This document shows positions 44,452 to 52,752 of a stretch of DNA of 64,000 bases, one piece after another. A program made the translations under genes and the position numbers. Below the pieces are notes generated by a model. That model was not told where the DNA came from. It saw only the letters and a list, made by a program, of their open reading frames with translations, and did not search any database. The stretch comes from an uncultured Kiloniellaceae bacterium. GTDB taxonomy: Bacteria; Pseudomonadota; Alphaproteobacteria; Kiloniellales; Kiloniellaceae. Positions within the stretch are counted from its first letter, which is position 1. Each line of letters opens with the position of its first letter. Location: contig CANLSF010000003.1 of assembly GCA_947493695.1 (NCBI GenBank), positions 372,001 through 436,000 on the forward strand. The letters run 5' to 3'.

Positions 44452-44850
44452 TTAAACGCGAACGGCTGCAATCTTGAGGACATGGTCGCGCGTCAAGGGC
44501 GCCAGAGGATAGGTCTGCGCATCATCGACCGTCAACCAAACGGCTTCCGCCAGCTCCGCACAGGGAGAGGCTGCAAAATCCCGCTCCAAAACGAAGAGAT
44601 CGGCCTTCACATCAAAGCCCTCTTCGTTCGCGGCAGGAGATGAACAGGTCCCCACCGCCTCCAGGTCGGAAGTTTCGACGATCAGCTCGAGCTCTTCCTT
44701 CAACTCGCGGCAAAGCGCTTCCTCTGGTTGTTCATCGGCTTCGATCTTCCCACCGGCCTGCATGAAATAGGCGGTATCTTTCTTGCGGACCAGCAGTAGC
44801 CGCCGGCTGGAGTCGAGGATGATGGCCGCAGCGATACGAATTTCCTTCAC
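44452..44850 (-). CDS. Nudix hydrolase
   Basis: A 132-residue protein with a modified Nudix box in the region Gly-Lys-Ile-Glu-Ala-Asp-Glu-Gln-Pro and Leu-Cys-Arg-Glu-Leu-Lys-Glu-Glu-Leu (about 34-55), the Mg-binding helix that hydrolyses nucleoside diphosphates linked to X. It looks like a mutT/ADP-ribose-type housecleaning enzyme. Converges with the GNAT gene 18 bases away. Confidence 0.85.
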   Translation of the reverse strand: MKEIRIAAAIILDSSRRLLLVRKKDTAYFMQAGGKIEADEQPEEALCRELKEELELIVETSDLEAVGTCSSPAANEEGFDVKADLFVLERDFAASPCAELAEAVWLTVDDAQTYPLAPLTRDHVLKIAAVRV

Positions 44851-44877
44851 GTGTGTTTCTTCCCGCAGATAGATAAA

Positions 44878-45174
44878 TCAGATGGTGAAATTGGCGACCT
44901 CTTCAAAGGCATCGTGCGAGAGCTGGGTTCCCACAGCATGCATCGCCTTCATGGAATCGGATTTCGCGGTGGTGACGAAGGCCTGCCATTGCGCCAGTTT
45001 ATCCCACTTTGCAATGGTCAGAATCTCCGTGGGGCGCTCTACACTGACGATGCAAAAGCTTCCGCGCGCACCTTCCGTCGCTTCCCGGATGGCCTTGGTC
45101 GTCGTCTCCCAGGCGGCCAGAAAAGCCGCGCGGTTTTCCGGGGAGACATCCCATCGGTAAATAACTTGAATCAC
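44878..45174 (-). CDS. Antibiotic biosynthesis monooxygenase (ABM) family protein
   Basis: A 98-residue dimeric ferredoxin-like barrel protein: beta-strand, helix rich in Glu/Arg (Ala-Phe-Leu-Ala-Ala-Trp), strand Gly-Ser-Phe-Cys-Ile-Val, and a second helix Trp-Gln-Ala-Phe. Members are small monooxygenases or stress proteins acting on aromatic or hydroxylated compounds; no catalytic residue can be named. It is followed by the Nudix gene on the same strand. Confidence 0.8.
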   Translation of the reverse strand: MIQVIYRWDVSPENRAAFLAAWETTTKAIREATEGARGSFCIVSVERPTEILTIAKWDKLAQWQAFVTTAKSDSMKAMHAVGTQLSHDAFEEVANFTI

Positions 45175-45219
45175 AGCTAGCCTCTCCCCGTTAGACTCGG
45201 AGCAAACGTCGTACGAAGG

Positions 45220-45909
45220 CTACTTTATCGGGTTATAGCCGATCACCTGCAAGGTGAACTGCTCCACGTAATCGATCAGGGCGTCCACAGCCGCCTCTGC
45301 GGTGTCGGCCTGGTTCGCGGATATCGCCTCCGCCACCTCCGCATGGGAGTTCGCCATCATGGCTGTATCGCCGTGCGCTTCCTGATGAAGCACCCAGAAA
45401 CGGCGCGACAAACCCTTCACAGAGGTCATGGCCTTTGAAGCGAAGGCGTTGTCGGCGGCTTCCAGGATCTGCGTGAACAGCAGAGAATCCAACTCCGTCA
45501 TCCGGGTCTGATCACCGGTCTTCGCCGCCGCCCGGAAAGATTTCGCAATAGCCTCAAATTCCGCTCTCTGTCTCTGATCGGCGCGCTTCGACGCGGAACG
45601 TGCGAGAAGACGTTCGACAACGCGACGGAGTTCGAGCGCGCGGAACTGCTGCGTATAGTCCAGGGGACAAACCTGAGCGCCGCGGCGCGGATAAACCGCG
45701 ATCAACTGCTGATCGGACAGGCGCTGGATGGCGGAACGCACGGGGGCACGGCTAAATCCGCTGAGCTCGATCAACTCGGTTTCCGAGACCCATTGCCCGG
45801 GCTTGAGCAGCCCCGTCACGATCATATTCTCGAGCTGGTTATAGGCCCCATCCATCAGCTTCAGCGGGCGTTCGTCTTCACGCTCAATCATAAAAGATAC
45901 AGGCTGCAT
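45220..45909 (-). CDS. GntR-family (FCD) transcription regulator
   Basis: A 229-residue repressor: N-terminal winged helix (about 15-75, Val-Ser-Glu-Thr-Glu-Leu and Arg-Ala-Pro-Val-Arg-Ser-Ala-Ile-Gln-Arg-Leu) and FCD ligand domain (about 85-220) with the Arg/Glu/His-rich helices and likely metal ligands. The start at 45909 is preceded by GAAGA; an upstream ATG gives a Cys/Arg-rich extension that covers the operator. It is divergent from the ProX operon, whose promoter carries a large palindrome, and most likely controls it. Confidence 0.88.
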   Translation of the reverse strand: MQPVSFMIEREDERPLKLMDGAYNQLENMIVTGLLKPGQWVSETELIELSGFSRAPVRSAIQRLSDQQLIAVYPRRGAQVCPLDYTQQFRALELRRVVERLLARSASKRADQRQRAEFEAIAKSFRAAAKTGDQTRMTELDSLLFTQILEAADNAFASKAMTSVKGLSRRFWVLHQEAHGDTAMMANSHAEVAEAISANQADTAEAAVDALIDYVEQFTLQVIGYNPIK

Positions 45910-46001
45910 TCTTCGTCTTTCATTTTCCCGGGCGGATAAAGACCCGGGGCATTGCAGAGCCGATTGGCATCTATGCCTTGCGACACAGCCGCGAACGACA
46001 A

Positions 46002-46033
46002 TTGACATGTTAACAATCTATTGTAACATGTCA
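46002..46033 (+). promoter_or_regulatory. Palindromic operator over the proX-type promoter
   Basis: TGACATGTTA (46003-46012) and TAACATGTCA (46024-46033) form a perfect 10-base-pair inverted repeat around an eleven-base centre. It overlaps TTGACA (46002-46007) and TAACAT (46024-46029), a -35/-10 pair spaced 16 bases. A dimeric repressor bound here would block the promoter; the divergent GntR gene is the obvious candidate. Confidence 0.6.
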
Positions 46034-46078
46034 GTCAAATTTGCCACGAAAAAAAAGAACCTGAACAGGAGAGAGATC

Positions 46079-47044
46079 ATGAAAAAACTGATGTTGATGA
46101 CTGTTTCTGCTGCGTTTCTGGGGGCTTCGACCCTCTCGGCCTACGCGCAGGACGCAGTAAAAATCGCCGAACCCAACTGGGCGAGTGGCCGCGCCATCGC
46201 GGGATTGATCAAGGTCATCATCGACGATCGCCTGGGTGGCAGCTCTGAGCTCGTACCCGGAACCAATGCGGTGATCTTCAAAGCCATGGACCGCGGCAAA
46301 GGTGAAATTGACGTCCATCCCGATGTTTGGCTGCCGAACCAGGCCAACTTCACCAGCGAATATGTGGATGCCAAGAACTCTGTCGCCCTGAGCAAGAAAT
46401 CCTATGCCGGCCGGGCCGGCTTCTGCATGTCCAAGGACTTCAGCGAGAAGAACAACATCAAGTCGATCTTCGACCTTGCAACCCCTGAAGCTGCAGCCCT
46501 GACCGATCGTGACGGCGACGGCAGCGGCGACATCTGGGTCGGTGCGCCGGGGTGGGCCTCGACCAAAGCCAATCTGGTTAAGGTACGTGACTATGGCGTG
46601 ACCAACTTCTTCAATCCGATCCAGGCTGAAGAAGAAATCGCCACCGCCTCGATCCGCGATTCGATCAACAAGGGCGAAGGCTATGCCTTCTACTGCTACG
46701 CACCGCACTACAACTGGTTCATCTTCGATATGGTGATGCTCGAAGAGCCGGAATTCGAAGAAGCCAAATACAAGATGGTGCAGCCCGCGGAAGATCCGAA
46801 GTGGTTCGAAAACTCATCTATCACGACCGGTGACAAAGAAAAGTCCATCCACGTTGCCTACTCGAAGTCTCTGGAAGGCCGTGTACCGGCAATCGCCGAG
46901 TTCCTGTCCAACATCGCGCTCGACACCGAGACGGTGAACGGCTGGACCCACGAGATCGTGGTCAAGAAACGTGACAGCCAGGAAGTTGCGCGCGAATGGA
47001 TCGCCGCGAATTCCGACCGCGTGGACAGCTGGCTCGGGCTCTAA
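46079..47044 (+). CDS. Glycine betaine/choline-type ABC substrate-binding protein (ProX-like)
   Basis: A 321-residue periplasmic OpuAC-family protein; residues 1-23 are a signal peptide ending Ala-Tyr-Ala. The mature part begins with Ala-Val-Lys-Ile-Ala-Glu-Pro-Asn-Trp, and Trp/Tyr residues likely line an aromatic cage for a quaternary amine. A loop Asp-Arg-Asp-Gly-Asp-Gly-Ser-Gly-Asp (143-151) has EF-hand-like calcium ligands. AGGAGAGAG precedes the ATG at 46079. It is the promoter-proximal gene of an operon with unusual catabolic partners downstream, so the ligand may be a nutrient rather than only an osmolyte. Confidence 0.9.
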   Translation: MKKLMLMTVSAAFLGASTLSAYAQDAVKIAEPNWASGRAIAGLIKVIIDDRLGGSSELVPGTNAVIFKAMDRGKGEIDVHPDVWLPNQANFTSEYVDAKNSVALSKKSYAGRAGFCMSKDFSEKNNIKSIFDLATPEAAALTDRDGDGSGDIWVGAPGWASTKANLVKVRDYGVTNFFNPIQAEEEIATASIRDSINKGEGYAFYCYAPHYNWFIFDMVMLEEPEFEEAKYKMVQPAEDPKWFENSSITTGDKEKSIHVAYSKSLEGRVPAIAEFLSNIALDTETVNGWTHEIVVKKRDSQEVAREWIAANSDRVDSWLGL

Positions 47045-47072
47045 GCCGACCTGCTGTCAGAAGCCTGAGAAC

Positions 47073-47110
47073 GCCCTGTTGCCGCACGGAAAACCCGTGT
47101 GCAACAGGGC
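47073..47110 (+). repeat. Intercistronic hairpin between proX- and proV-type genes
   Basis: GCCCTGTTGC (47073-47082) pairs with GCAACAGGGC (47101-47110); inside, CACGG (47085-47089) pairs with CCGTG (47095-47099), leaving one bulged base and a short AAAAC loop. No U-tract follows. Such hairpins typically stabilise the upstream message and lower expression of downstream genes. Confidence 0.7.
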
Positions 47111-47166
47111 ACGCTCCGGGCCTTCTCTCTCTGGATTTAACGCAACGTAGTAGCGGATGAGAAATC

Positions 47167-48237
47167 ATGTCTGAAGCGTCGTCGAATGATGTCGCAATTG
47201 AGATTTCCGGCGTCTGGAAAATTTTCGGAAATTCACCGCAAGAAGCGCTGGAGGCCGTGCGCAAGGACGGGCTCTCCAAAGCGGAAGTGTTGGAAAAGTA
47301 CGATGCCGTCGTCGGCGTCTCCGACGTCAGCTTTTCCGTCAAGCGCGGGGAAATCTTCTGCGTGATGGGTCTGTCGGGCAGCGGCAAGTCGACCCTTGTG
47401 CGGCATATCAACCGGCTCCTCGCCCCGACCGCGGGCAAGATCCTGGTCGGCGGCGAAGATGTCATGGCGATGAACGAGGAGGCCCTGCGCGAACTGCGTA
47501 ACCGTCATATCGCCATGGTGTTCCAGGACTTCGGCCTGATGCCCCATCGCTCCGTCCGCGACAACGTAGCCATGGCGCTGGAAATTCGCGGCATCGCCCA
47601 GAACCCGCGTTGGGCCGCCGCGGACCGCGCACTGGAAATGGTTGAACTCGCGGGGTGGCGCGACAAGTTCGCCCATGAACTCTCCGGCGGCATGCAGCAG
47701 CGCGTGGGCCTGGCCCGTGCCATCGCGGCGGACGCAGAGGTTCTGCTGATGGATGAGCCCTTCTCGGCCCTGGATCCCCTGATCCGCCGGCAGTTGCAGG
47801 AAGAATTCATGAAGCTGGCCGCGATCATGAAAAAGACCACGGTCTTCATCACCCACGATCTGGACGAGGCCGTACGGATCGGCGACCGCATCGCCATCAT
47901 GCGCGATGGCGTGGTCGTGCAGATCGGAACACCGGAAGAGATCGTCATGAAACCGGCAGACGATTATGTCTCCGACTTTGTCGCAGGAATTTCGCGCCTC
48001 AACCTCATCCAGGCCCATTCCCTGATGCAGCCGCTTGGCGCCTACGAACAGACCCACGGCTCCCTGCCGGAGGGCGCGGCGGTCATGTCCGAAGATACCA
48101 CGCTCAATCGTCTGATCGCAGAAGCGGTGCGCAACGACGGACCCATCGTCATCCAGAACAAGGATGCAAAGACTCTCGGCGTAATTTCGAAGAATGAGTT
48201 ACTGGCTGGGGTGGTTGCAGGGGTGGAAGCAGCATGA
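47167..48237 (+). CDS. Glycine betaine-type ABC transporter ATPase (ProV-like)
   Basis: A 356-residue ATPase. Walker A Gly-Leu-Ser-Gly-Ser-Gly-Lys-Ser (about 68-75), signature Leu-Ser-Gly-Gly-Met-Gln-Gln-Arg (about 175-182), Walker B with Leu-Leu-Met-Asp-Glu-Pro-Phe-Ser, and a C-terminal region (about 285-350) with CBS-like character but shortened. A 40-residue extension ahead of Walker A with a Glu-Ala-Leu-Glu-Ala-Val motif is normal for ProV. Its stop overlaps the permease start (ATGA). Confidence 0.92.
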   Translation: MSEASSNDVAIEISGVWKIFGNSPQEALEAVRKDGLSKAEVLEKYDAVVGVSDVSFSVKRGEIFCVMGLSGSGKSTLVRHINRLLAPTAGKILVGGEDVMAMNEEALRELRNRHIAMVFQDFGLMPHRSVRDNVAMALEIRGIAQNPRWAAADRALEMVELAGWRDKFAHELSGGMQQRVGLARAIAADAEVLLMDEPFSALDPLIRRQLQEEFMKLAAIMKKTTVFITHDLDEAVRIGDRIAIMRDGVVVQIGTPEEIVMKPADDYVSDFVAGISRLNLIQAHSLMQPLGAYEQTHGSLPEGAAVMSEDTTLNRLIAEAVRNDGPIVIQNKDAKTLGVISKNELLAGVVAGVEAA

Positions 48238-49748
48238 ACATCGCAACAAAAGATCCGGTCGTCACCGATAACGGACATGGCAAACTCATCGAGGAGTTTG
48301 CGGTCACAAATACGGATTACTACGAGCGGCAATTCAAAAACATCGGCGACAACACCCGCTTCACGCTGACCTTCAATCTGGTTGCCGCCCTGCTCGGCCC
48401 GGTCTGGTTCGGCGCGCGGAACCTCTGGAAATGGTTCCTGCCCTTCGTTGCGGTCGAGACCTTTGCCGTGGTTCAGATTACCCGGGGACTTTGGGGCGAT
48501 CTCGCGGCCCCGTTTCTGAAGCGACTGGATGGTATCGAAAAAACCCTCACGCTGAGGCGTGGTCAGCTCGAAGCTGCCCAGGCCAACGCACCGGACAAGG
48601 TTCCGACCTTTGAGAATGCCATCGCCTCGCTGGAGCGGGCGGTCGAAGGGATCAAGGCTGAAGCCCAGGCAGCAGAGGAAACGGCAGTCTGGCTGATCCT
48701 GGGCGGTCTGGCGGTGTTGATTCTGGTCAAGCTTTTTCAGGGCGTGATCGCCAACCCGGCCTTCGAAAAACGCTTCACCCTCTGGCGTTCGGACCGAAAC
48801 CTGCGGGCCGGTCTCCACCCGATGCAGATCGCAGCCAGCGCCAGTCTTGCGCTTCTGACCTACGTGGCCTGCGCCTTCAAATTCGGCTTTCCCGCACAGA
48901 TCGAATTCCTCAACGACTTTCCCACGGATCCCGCCTATCAGGTCACGACGGCGGATGGCATCAAGGCCTGGATGGCGTCGGCGGCAATTAGTACGGAGTT
49001 CTTCTTCGATGCCTTGAGCTTCGGCATCAAATCGATCCTGGATGCCCTGGAGATTCTCTTCGTTGAGACACCCTGGCCGGTGATGGGTGGCTTTATCATC
49101 CTGATGACGGGTTTGTCGGCAGGCTGGCGTACCTCAATCTTCGCCACTGCCGCCCTCGCCTATCTGGGTTACCTCGGCTTCTGGGAAAAATCCATGACGA
49201 CCCTGGCACTGCTGGGTACGGCGGCCTGTATCAGCATCGCCCTGGGCATCCCGCTCGGCATCGCCTGCGCGCGCAATCAGCGGCTCTACACCTTTGTGCG
49301 ACCGGTGCTGGACTTCATGCAGACCATGCCTGCGTTCGTTTATCTGATCCCGGTTATCGCCTTCTTCGGCACCGGCAAACCCGCCGCCATCGTGGCAACC
49401 ATGATCTTCGGCAGTTCACCGGTGGTGCGCCTGACGGTTCTGGGTCTGCGCGGCGTGCCGAAGTCCGTGCGTGAAGCCGCGACCGCCTTCGGCGCGTCAA
49501 AAAGCTATCTGCTCTGGAAGGTCGATCTGCCGCTGGCAGCCCCCTCCATCATGGCCGGCATCAATCAGACCATCATGCTGAGTCTGGCGATGGTGGTGAT
49601 TGCCTCGCTGATCGGGGCCAAGGGTCTGGGCGAAGACGTCCTTGAGGCCCTGCAATACGCCTCGGAAGGTCAAGGCATCCTGGCCGGTCTGGCCATCCTC
49701 TTCTGCGCCATGATCCTGGACCGCATTATTCAGGGTCGGCGCCGCTGA
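48234..49748 (+). CDS. Glycine betaine-type ABC permease with long N-terminal region (ProW-like)
   Basis: A 504-residue permease. The conserved MetI domain occupies about 300-500 with the EAA loop (Arg-Glu-Ala-Ala-Thr-Ala-Phe-Gly-Ala near 416-424). The N-terminal 230 residues are unusual for ProW: two hydrophobic helices (about 40-80), a charged coiled-coil-like segment (about 90-145, Leu/Glu/Ala rich), and another helix (about 155-172). They may add a membrane anchor or regulatory module. Translationally coupled to the ATPase. Confidence 0.9.
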   Translation: MNIATKDPVVTDNGHGKLIEEFAVTNTDYYERQFKNIGDNTRFTLTFNLVAALLGPVWFGARNLWKWFLPFVAVETFAVVQITRGLWGDLAAPFLKRLDGIEKTLTLRRGQLEAAQANAPDKVPTFENAIASLERAVEGIKAEAQAAEETAVWLILGGLAVLILVKLFQGVIANPAFEKRFTLWRSDRNLRAGLHPMQIAASASLALLTYVACAFKFGFPAQIEFLNDFPTDPAYQVTTADGIKAWMASAAISTEFFFDALSFGIKSILDALEILFVETPWPVMGGFIILMTGLSAGWRTSIFATAALAYLGYLGFWEKSMTTLALLGTAACISIALGIPLGIACARNQRLYTFVRPVLDFMQTMPAFVYLIPVIAFFGTGKPAAIVATMIFGSSPVVRLTVLGLRGVPKSVREAATAFGASKSYLLWKVDLPLAAPSIMAGINQTIMLSLAMVVIASLIGAKGLGEDVLEALQYASEGQGILAGLAILFCAMILDRIIQGRRR

Positions 49749-49773
49749 CCCCCTCTCAAACTAGGAAAATCCA

Positions 49774-50115
49774 ATGACTGTTACCGTCGCCCTTCTGATC
49801 AAATACGAAAACGATAAGAAAGCCGAAATGCTCGACACGCCAAGCGATCGCGCCGCGGTCTCCAGAAAGGCCGTCGCTGCGATGGGCGGCCGTCTGATCG
49901 AGGCCTATGGCTCCGTGGGCGAATATGACATGCTTTTCATCTACGAGATGCCCGACATGTCCGCCGTCGCCGCCAACATGAACCTGGCCGAGGCCACCGG
50001 TATGGCGAAGTATCACAAGATCATCCCACTCATGAGCAACGACGACTTCATCGCAGCCCAGAAGAAAGCTGGTGATCTGCGCAACAGCTACGCCGCCGTA
50101 ACCGCCGCGGAATGA
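49774..50115 (+). CDS. GYD-domain protein
   Basis: A 113-residue protein of the ferredoxin-like GYD family: Gly-Arg-Leu-Ile-Glu-Ala-Tyr-Gly-Ser-Val-Gly-Glu-Tyr-Asp (about 39-52) contains the family's Gly-x-Tyr-Asp. The role of these proteins is not known. It lies 25 bases after the permease and overlaps the next gene by four bases, so it belongs to the operon. Confidence 0.85.
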   Translation: MTVTVALLIKYENDKKAEMLDTPSDRAAVSRKAVAAMGGRLIEAYGSVGEYDMLFIYEMPDMSAVAANMNLAEATGMAKYHKIIPLMSNDDFIAAQKKAGDLRNSYAAVTAAE

Positions 50116-51746
50116 GCCAGGAAGCCAATAGCACGCTTTTCTATGGCGGCCCCATTGTCACCATGGAGGCAGACACGCCCGCGCCCGAGGCTGTCGTTAC
50201 GCAGGGTAGCAAGATCCATTTCGTGGGATCGCTCGCGGATGCGCGTGCAGCCGCTAGCTCGGATGTCGAGGAAGTCGATCTGGCGGGGCGCTCACTGCTG
50301 CCCGGCCTGATCGACGCCCATTCCCATATCCTATGGGCGGCGAAAACGCGCGGAGCACCGGTGGTGGACGTGCGTGCCGAGACGGTCCCCACCTATAAGG
50401 CGCTGCTGGCGAAGATACGCCGCCGGGTGGCCGCAGCCAAGCCGGGCGAGCATCTCATCTTTTTCGGGTTGGATGCTCAGCTCCATCCCGATATGGAACA
50501 GCCGACACGCGCGCAGCTCGACGAGATCGCGCCCGATAATCCCATCGGCATCCAGACATCGAACTGCCACGCGCTCTTCATGAACTCGCGCGGTTTTGAA
50601 GTCTGCGGCATCGACAAGGATACCGAAACGCCGACCGGCAGCATCATCGAGCGCGACGCGGAGGGCCACCCGACCGGCAAGATCGCGGAAGCCATTACGT
50701 GGCGCGTGCTGGAAGTCTTCTACGACGCCTGGGGAGATGACCGTTTGAGCGAGGAGTTTCACGCCTCGATCCAGGAATTCATTCAGAACGGCATCACCAC
50801 GATTACGGAGCATCTCTATCTGCCCCACTACAAGGCCTACTACCTCAGTGCCTTGAAGCAGAATCTGCCGATGCCCCGCGTGGCGGCCTACCAGCAAGCG
50901 GTCACTGCCGATATGCAGGTGGAGAACCTGAAGGTCGGAGACGACCGGCTCTGGATGGCCGGGGTTAAAATTCACGCGGACGGTTCGCCCTTCATCGGCA
51001 ATATATGGCTGACCGAGCCCTACCTGGATACGCCGATCACCCTTGAACGCATGGATTTAAAGCCCGGGCATACCGGCAGCCTGAACTATCCCCAGGACTA
51101 TTTCGAGAAGATGGCGCGGACCTACTTCGGCCAGGGTTGGCGCATGTCCGTGCACACCCAAGGGGACCGCACAATCGATATGGTGCTGGATCTGGTCGAA
51201 GATATCCTGACCAAGGACCCGCGCGGCGATCACCGCTTCCGGCTGGAGCACTGCGCCCTGATGCGCAGCGATCAAATCACCCGCGCCCAGGAACTCGGTG
51301 TGCTCTGCAGCTTCTTCATCAATCACATCACCCACTGGGGGGCGCCCATCGAAGATGCCCTTTTCGGGCCGGAGCGCGCAGCGCACTACATGCCTGCGGG
51401 CACAGCCGTAGAAAGCGGCATGCGCATCAGCCTGCATGCCGACACGCCCATGACCGACCCCTCGTGTCTGGAGTTGATGAAGGCCGCCACGACACGTTTG
51501 GCAGGCGACGGGCGCTGTCTGGGCGAAAGCGAACGTCTCGACAGCCTCTCGGCCCTGAAAGCGGTCACCATCGATGCCGCCTATCAGATCGGTATGGAGG
51601 ACAAACTGGGATCAATCGCGCCGGGCAAGCATGCGGATCTGGTGATCCTGGCGCTCAATCCGCTGGAGACCCCACATCTGGAGCTGGCGGACATCGCTAT
51701 TGCAGCCACCTATCTGGCAGGTGAATGTGTCTGGAAAAATGCCTGA
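50112..51746 (+). CDS. YtcJ-like metal-dependent amidohydrolase
   Basis: A 544-residue cytoplasmic amidohydrolase_3-family enzyme. Metal-binding features are Gly-Leu-Ile-Asp-Ala-His-Ser-His (about 64-71), later His in Met-Ser-Val-His-Thr-Gln-Gly-Asp (about 347-354), His-x-Arg-Leu-Glu-His-Cys (about 375-381) and a C-terminal His-Ala-Asp-Thr-Pro (about 443-447). Family members cleave amide or lactam bonds, often of N-substituted or cyclic compounds. The gene starts within the last bases of the GYD gene (ATGA-type). With the amine importer, this hydrolase probably processes the imported compound; identity unknown. Confidence 0.88.
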   Translation: MSQEANSTLFYGGPIVTMEADTPAPEAVVTQGSKIHFVGSLADARAAASSDVEEVDLAGRSLLPGLIDAHSHILWAAKTRGAPVVDVRAETVPTYKALLAKIRRRVAAAKPGEHLIFFGLDAQLHPDMEQPTRAQLDEIAPDNPIGIQTSNCHALFMNSRGFEVCGIDKDTETPTGSIIERDAEGHPTGKIAEAITWRVLEVFYDAWGDDRLSEEFHASIQEFIQNGITTITEHLYLPHYKAYYLSALKQNLPMPRVAAYQQAVTADMQVENLKVGDDRLWMAGVKIHADGSPFIGNIWLTEPYLDTPITLERMDLKPGHTGSLNYPQDYFEKMARTYFGQGWRMSVHTQGDRTIDMVLDLVEDILTKDPRGDHRFRLEHCALMRSDQITRAQELGVLCSFFINHITHWGAPIEDALFGPERAAHYMPAGTAVESGMRISLHADTPMTDPSCLELMKAATTRLAGDGRCLGESERLDSLSALKAVTIDAAYQIGMEDKLGSIAPGKHADLVILALNPLETPHLELADIAIAATYLAGECVWKNA

Positions 51747-52752
51747 GCCCGCAGCGCGGGTTCCCCTTATCACCGTTGGCGGCTTTCTGGGCGCCGGGAA
51801 AACGACTCTCGTCAACCAGATCCTGAAGCAGGCAGACGGCCAGCGCATCGTCGTTTTCGTCAACGACTTCGGCGCTATCAATATCGATTACGACCTGGTT
51901 CAAGCCCGCGACGCGGACCGGATATCGCTGAAGAACGGCTGCGTCTGCTGTTCCCTGAACGACGATCTGGTGGGGGCCGTTGCGGGCTTCGTCAAGCAGA
52001 CGAGTCCACCCGACGCCATCGTCATTGAGGCCAGCGGCATCGCCGACCCGCGGGCTCTGGATAGCTCACTCAAGATGCTCGAGGCCGCAGGCATGACAAG
52101 ATCGGATGCCAAACTCTACGTGCTAGATGCTGCGAACTATCATGATCTCGACTTCGACGACGCAGAGACAATCATCGATCATGCCGCGGTCAACGACATC
52201 GTCCTTCTGAACAAAGCCGATCTGGTTCCGCCACCGGCCTGTAAAAAAATTCAGGAGCTGCTGTCGGAGGCCGCCCCCTTCACTCAGGTCATCGAGACCA
52301 TAAACTGCGACGTTGCGCGCGATATGATTCTTGCCGCCGCGCCAAGCCAACGCAACACAGCACAACGCCCCGAACCCGCCAACGACCATCATCCAAGCTC
52401 GCATCATGATGACAAGTACCAGTCCTGGTCTTGCGAGTTCGACGGTCTTTTGGACCGTCAGAAGTTTGAGGTTTTTGCCATGTCACTGCCCGGCAAATGC
52501 CTGCGGGCCAAAGGCATTCTCCGTTTCAGCGACACCCCGGACCATCCACAGGTCTTTAACCTCGTCGGATATCGCGCGACCCTGGAGCCAAAGCCTGAAG
52601 CAAGCGCTAACGAGCGCATCCGTCTGGTCGTCATAGGTTTTGCCAAAGACTTTAACCAGGCCGCATTGGAAGCGTCTTTTGCCGAGGTGGTTGCTGAGAA
52701 GACGAGCGGTCGCAGTCCTCAAGCCTCATCCCCTAACGGCTTGGAATCTTAG
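51739..52752 (+). CDS. COG0523 metallochaperone GTPase (CobW family)
   Basis: A 337-residue P-loop GTPase: Walker A Gly-Gly-Phe-Leu-Gly-Ala-Gly-Lys-Thr-Thr (about 14-23), the CxCC metal motif as Cys-Val-Cys-Cys (about 72-75), Gly-Asn-Asp-Phe-like switch and Asn-Lys-Ala-Asp base recognition (about 164-167), and a His-rich linker (His-His-Pro-Ser-Ser-His-His-Asp around 224-231). Such proteins insert zinc, cobalt or other metal ions into client enzymes. It overlaps the amidohydrolase end by eight bases and is the last gene of the operon, so the amidohydrolase is its likely client. Its tail overlaps the convergent gene by 20 bases. Confidence 0.9.
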   Translation: MPEPAARVPLITVGGFLGAGKTTLVNQILKQADGQRIVVFVNDFGAINIDYDLVQARDADRISLKNGCVCCSLNDDLVGAVAGFVKQTSPPDAIVIEASGIADPRALDSSLKMLEAAGMTRSDAKLYVLDAANYHDLDFDDAETIIDHAAVNDIVLLNKADLVPPPACKKIQELLSEAAPFTQVIETINCDVARDMILAAAPSQRNTAQRPEPANDHHPSSHHDDKYQSWSCEFDGLLDRQKFEVFAMSLPGKCLRAKGILRFSDTPDHPQVFNLVGYRATLEPKPEASANERIRLVVIGFAKDFNQAALEASFAEVVAEKTSGRSPQASSPNGLES

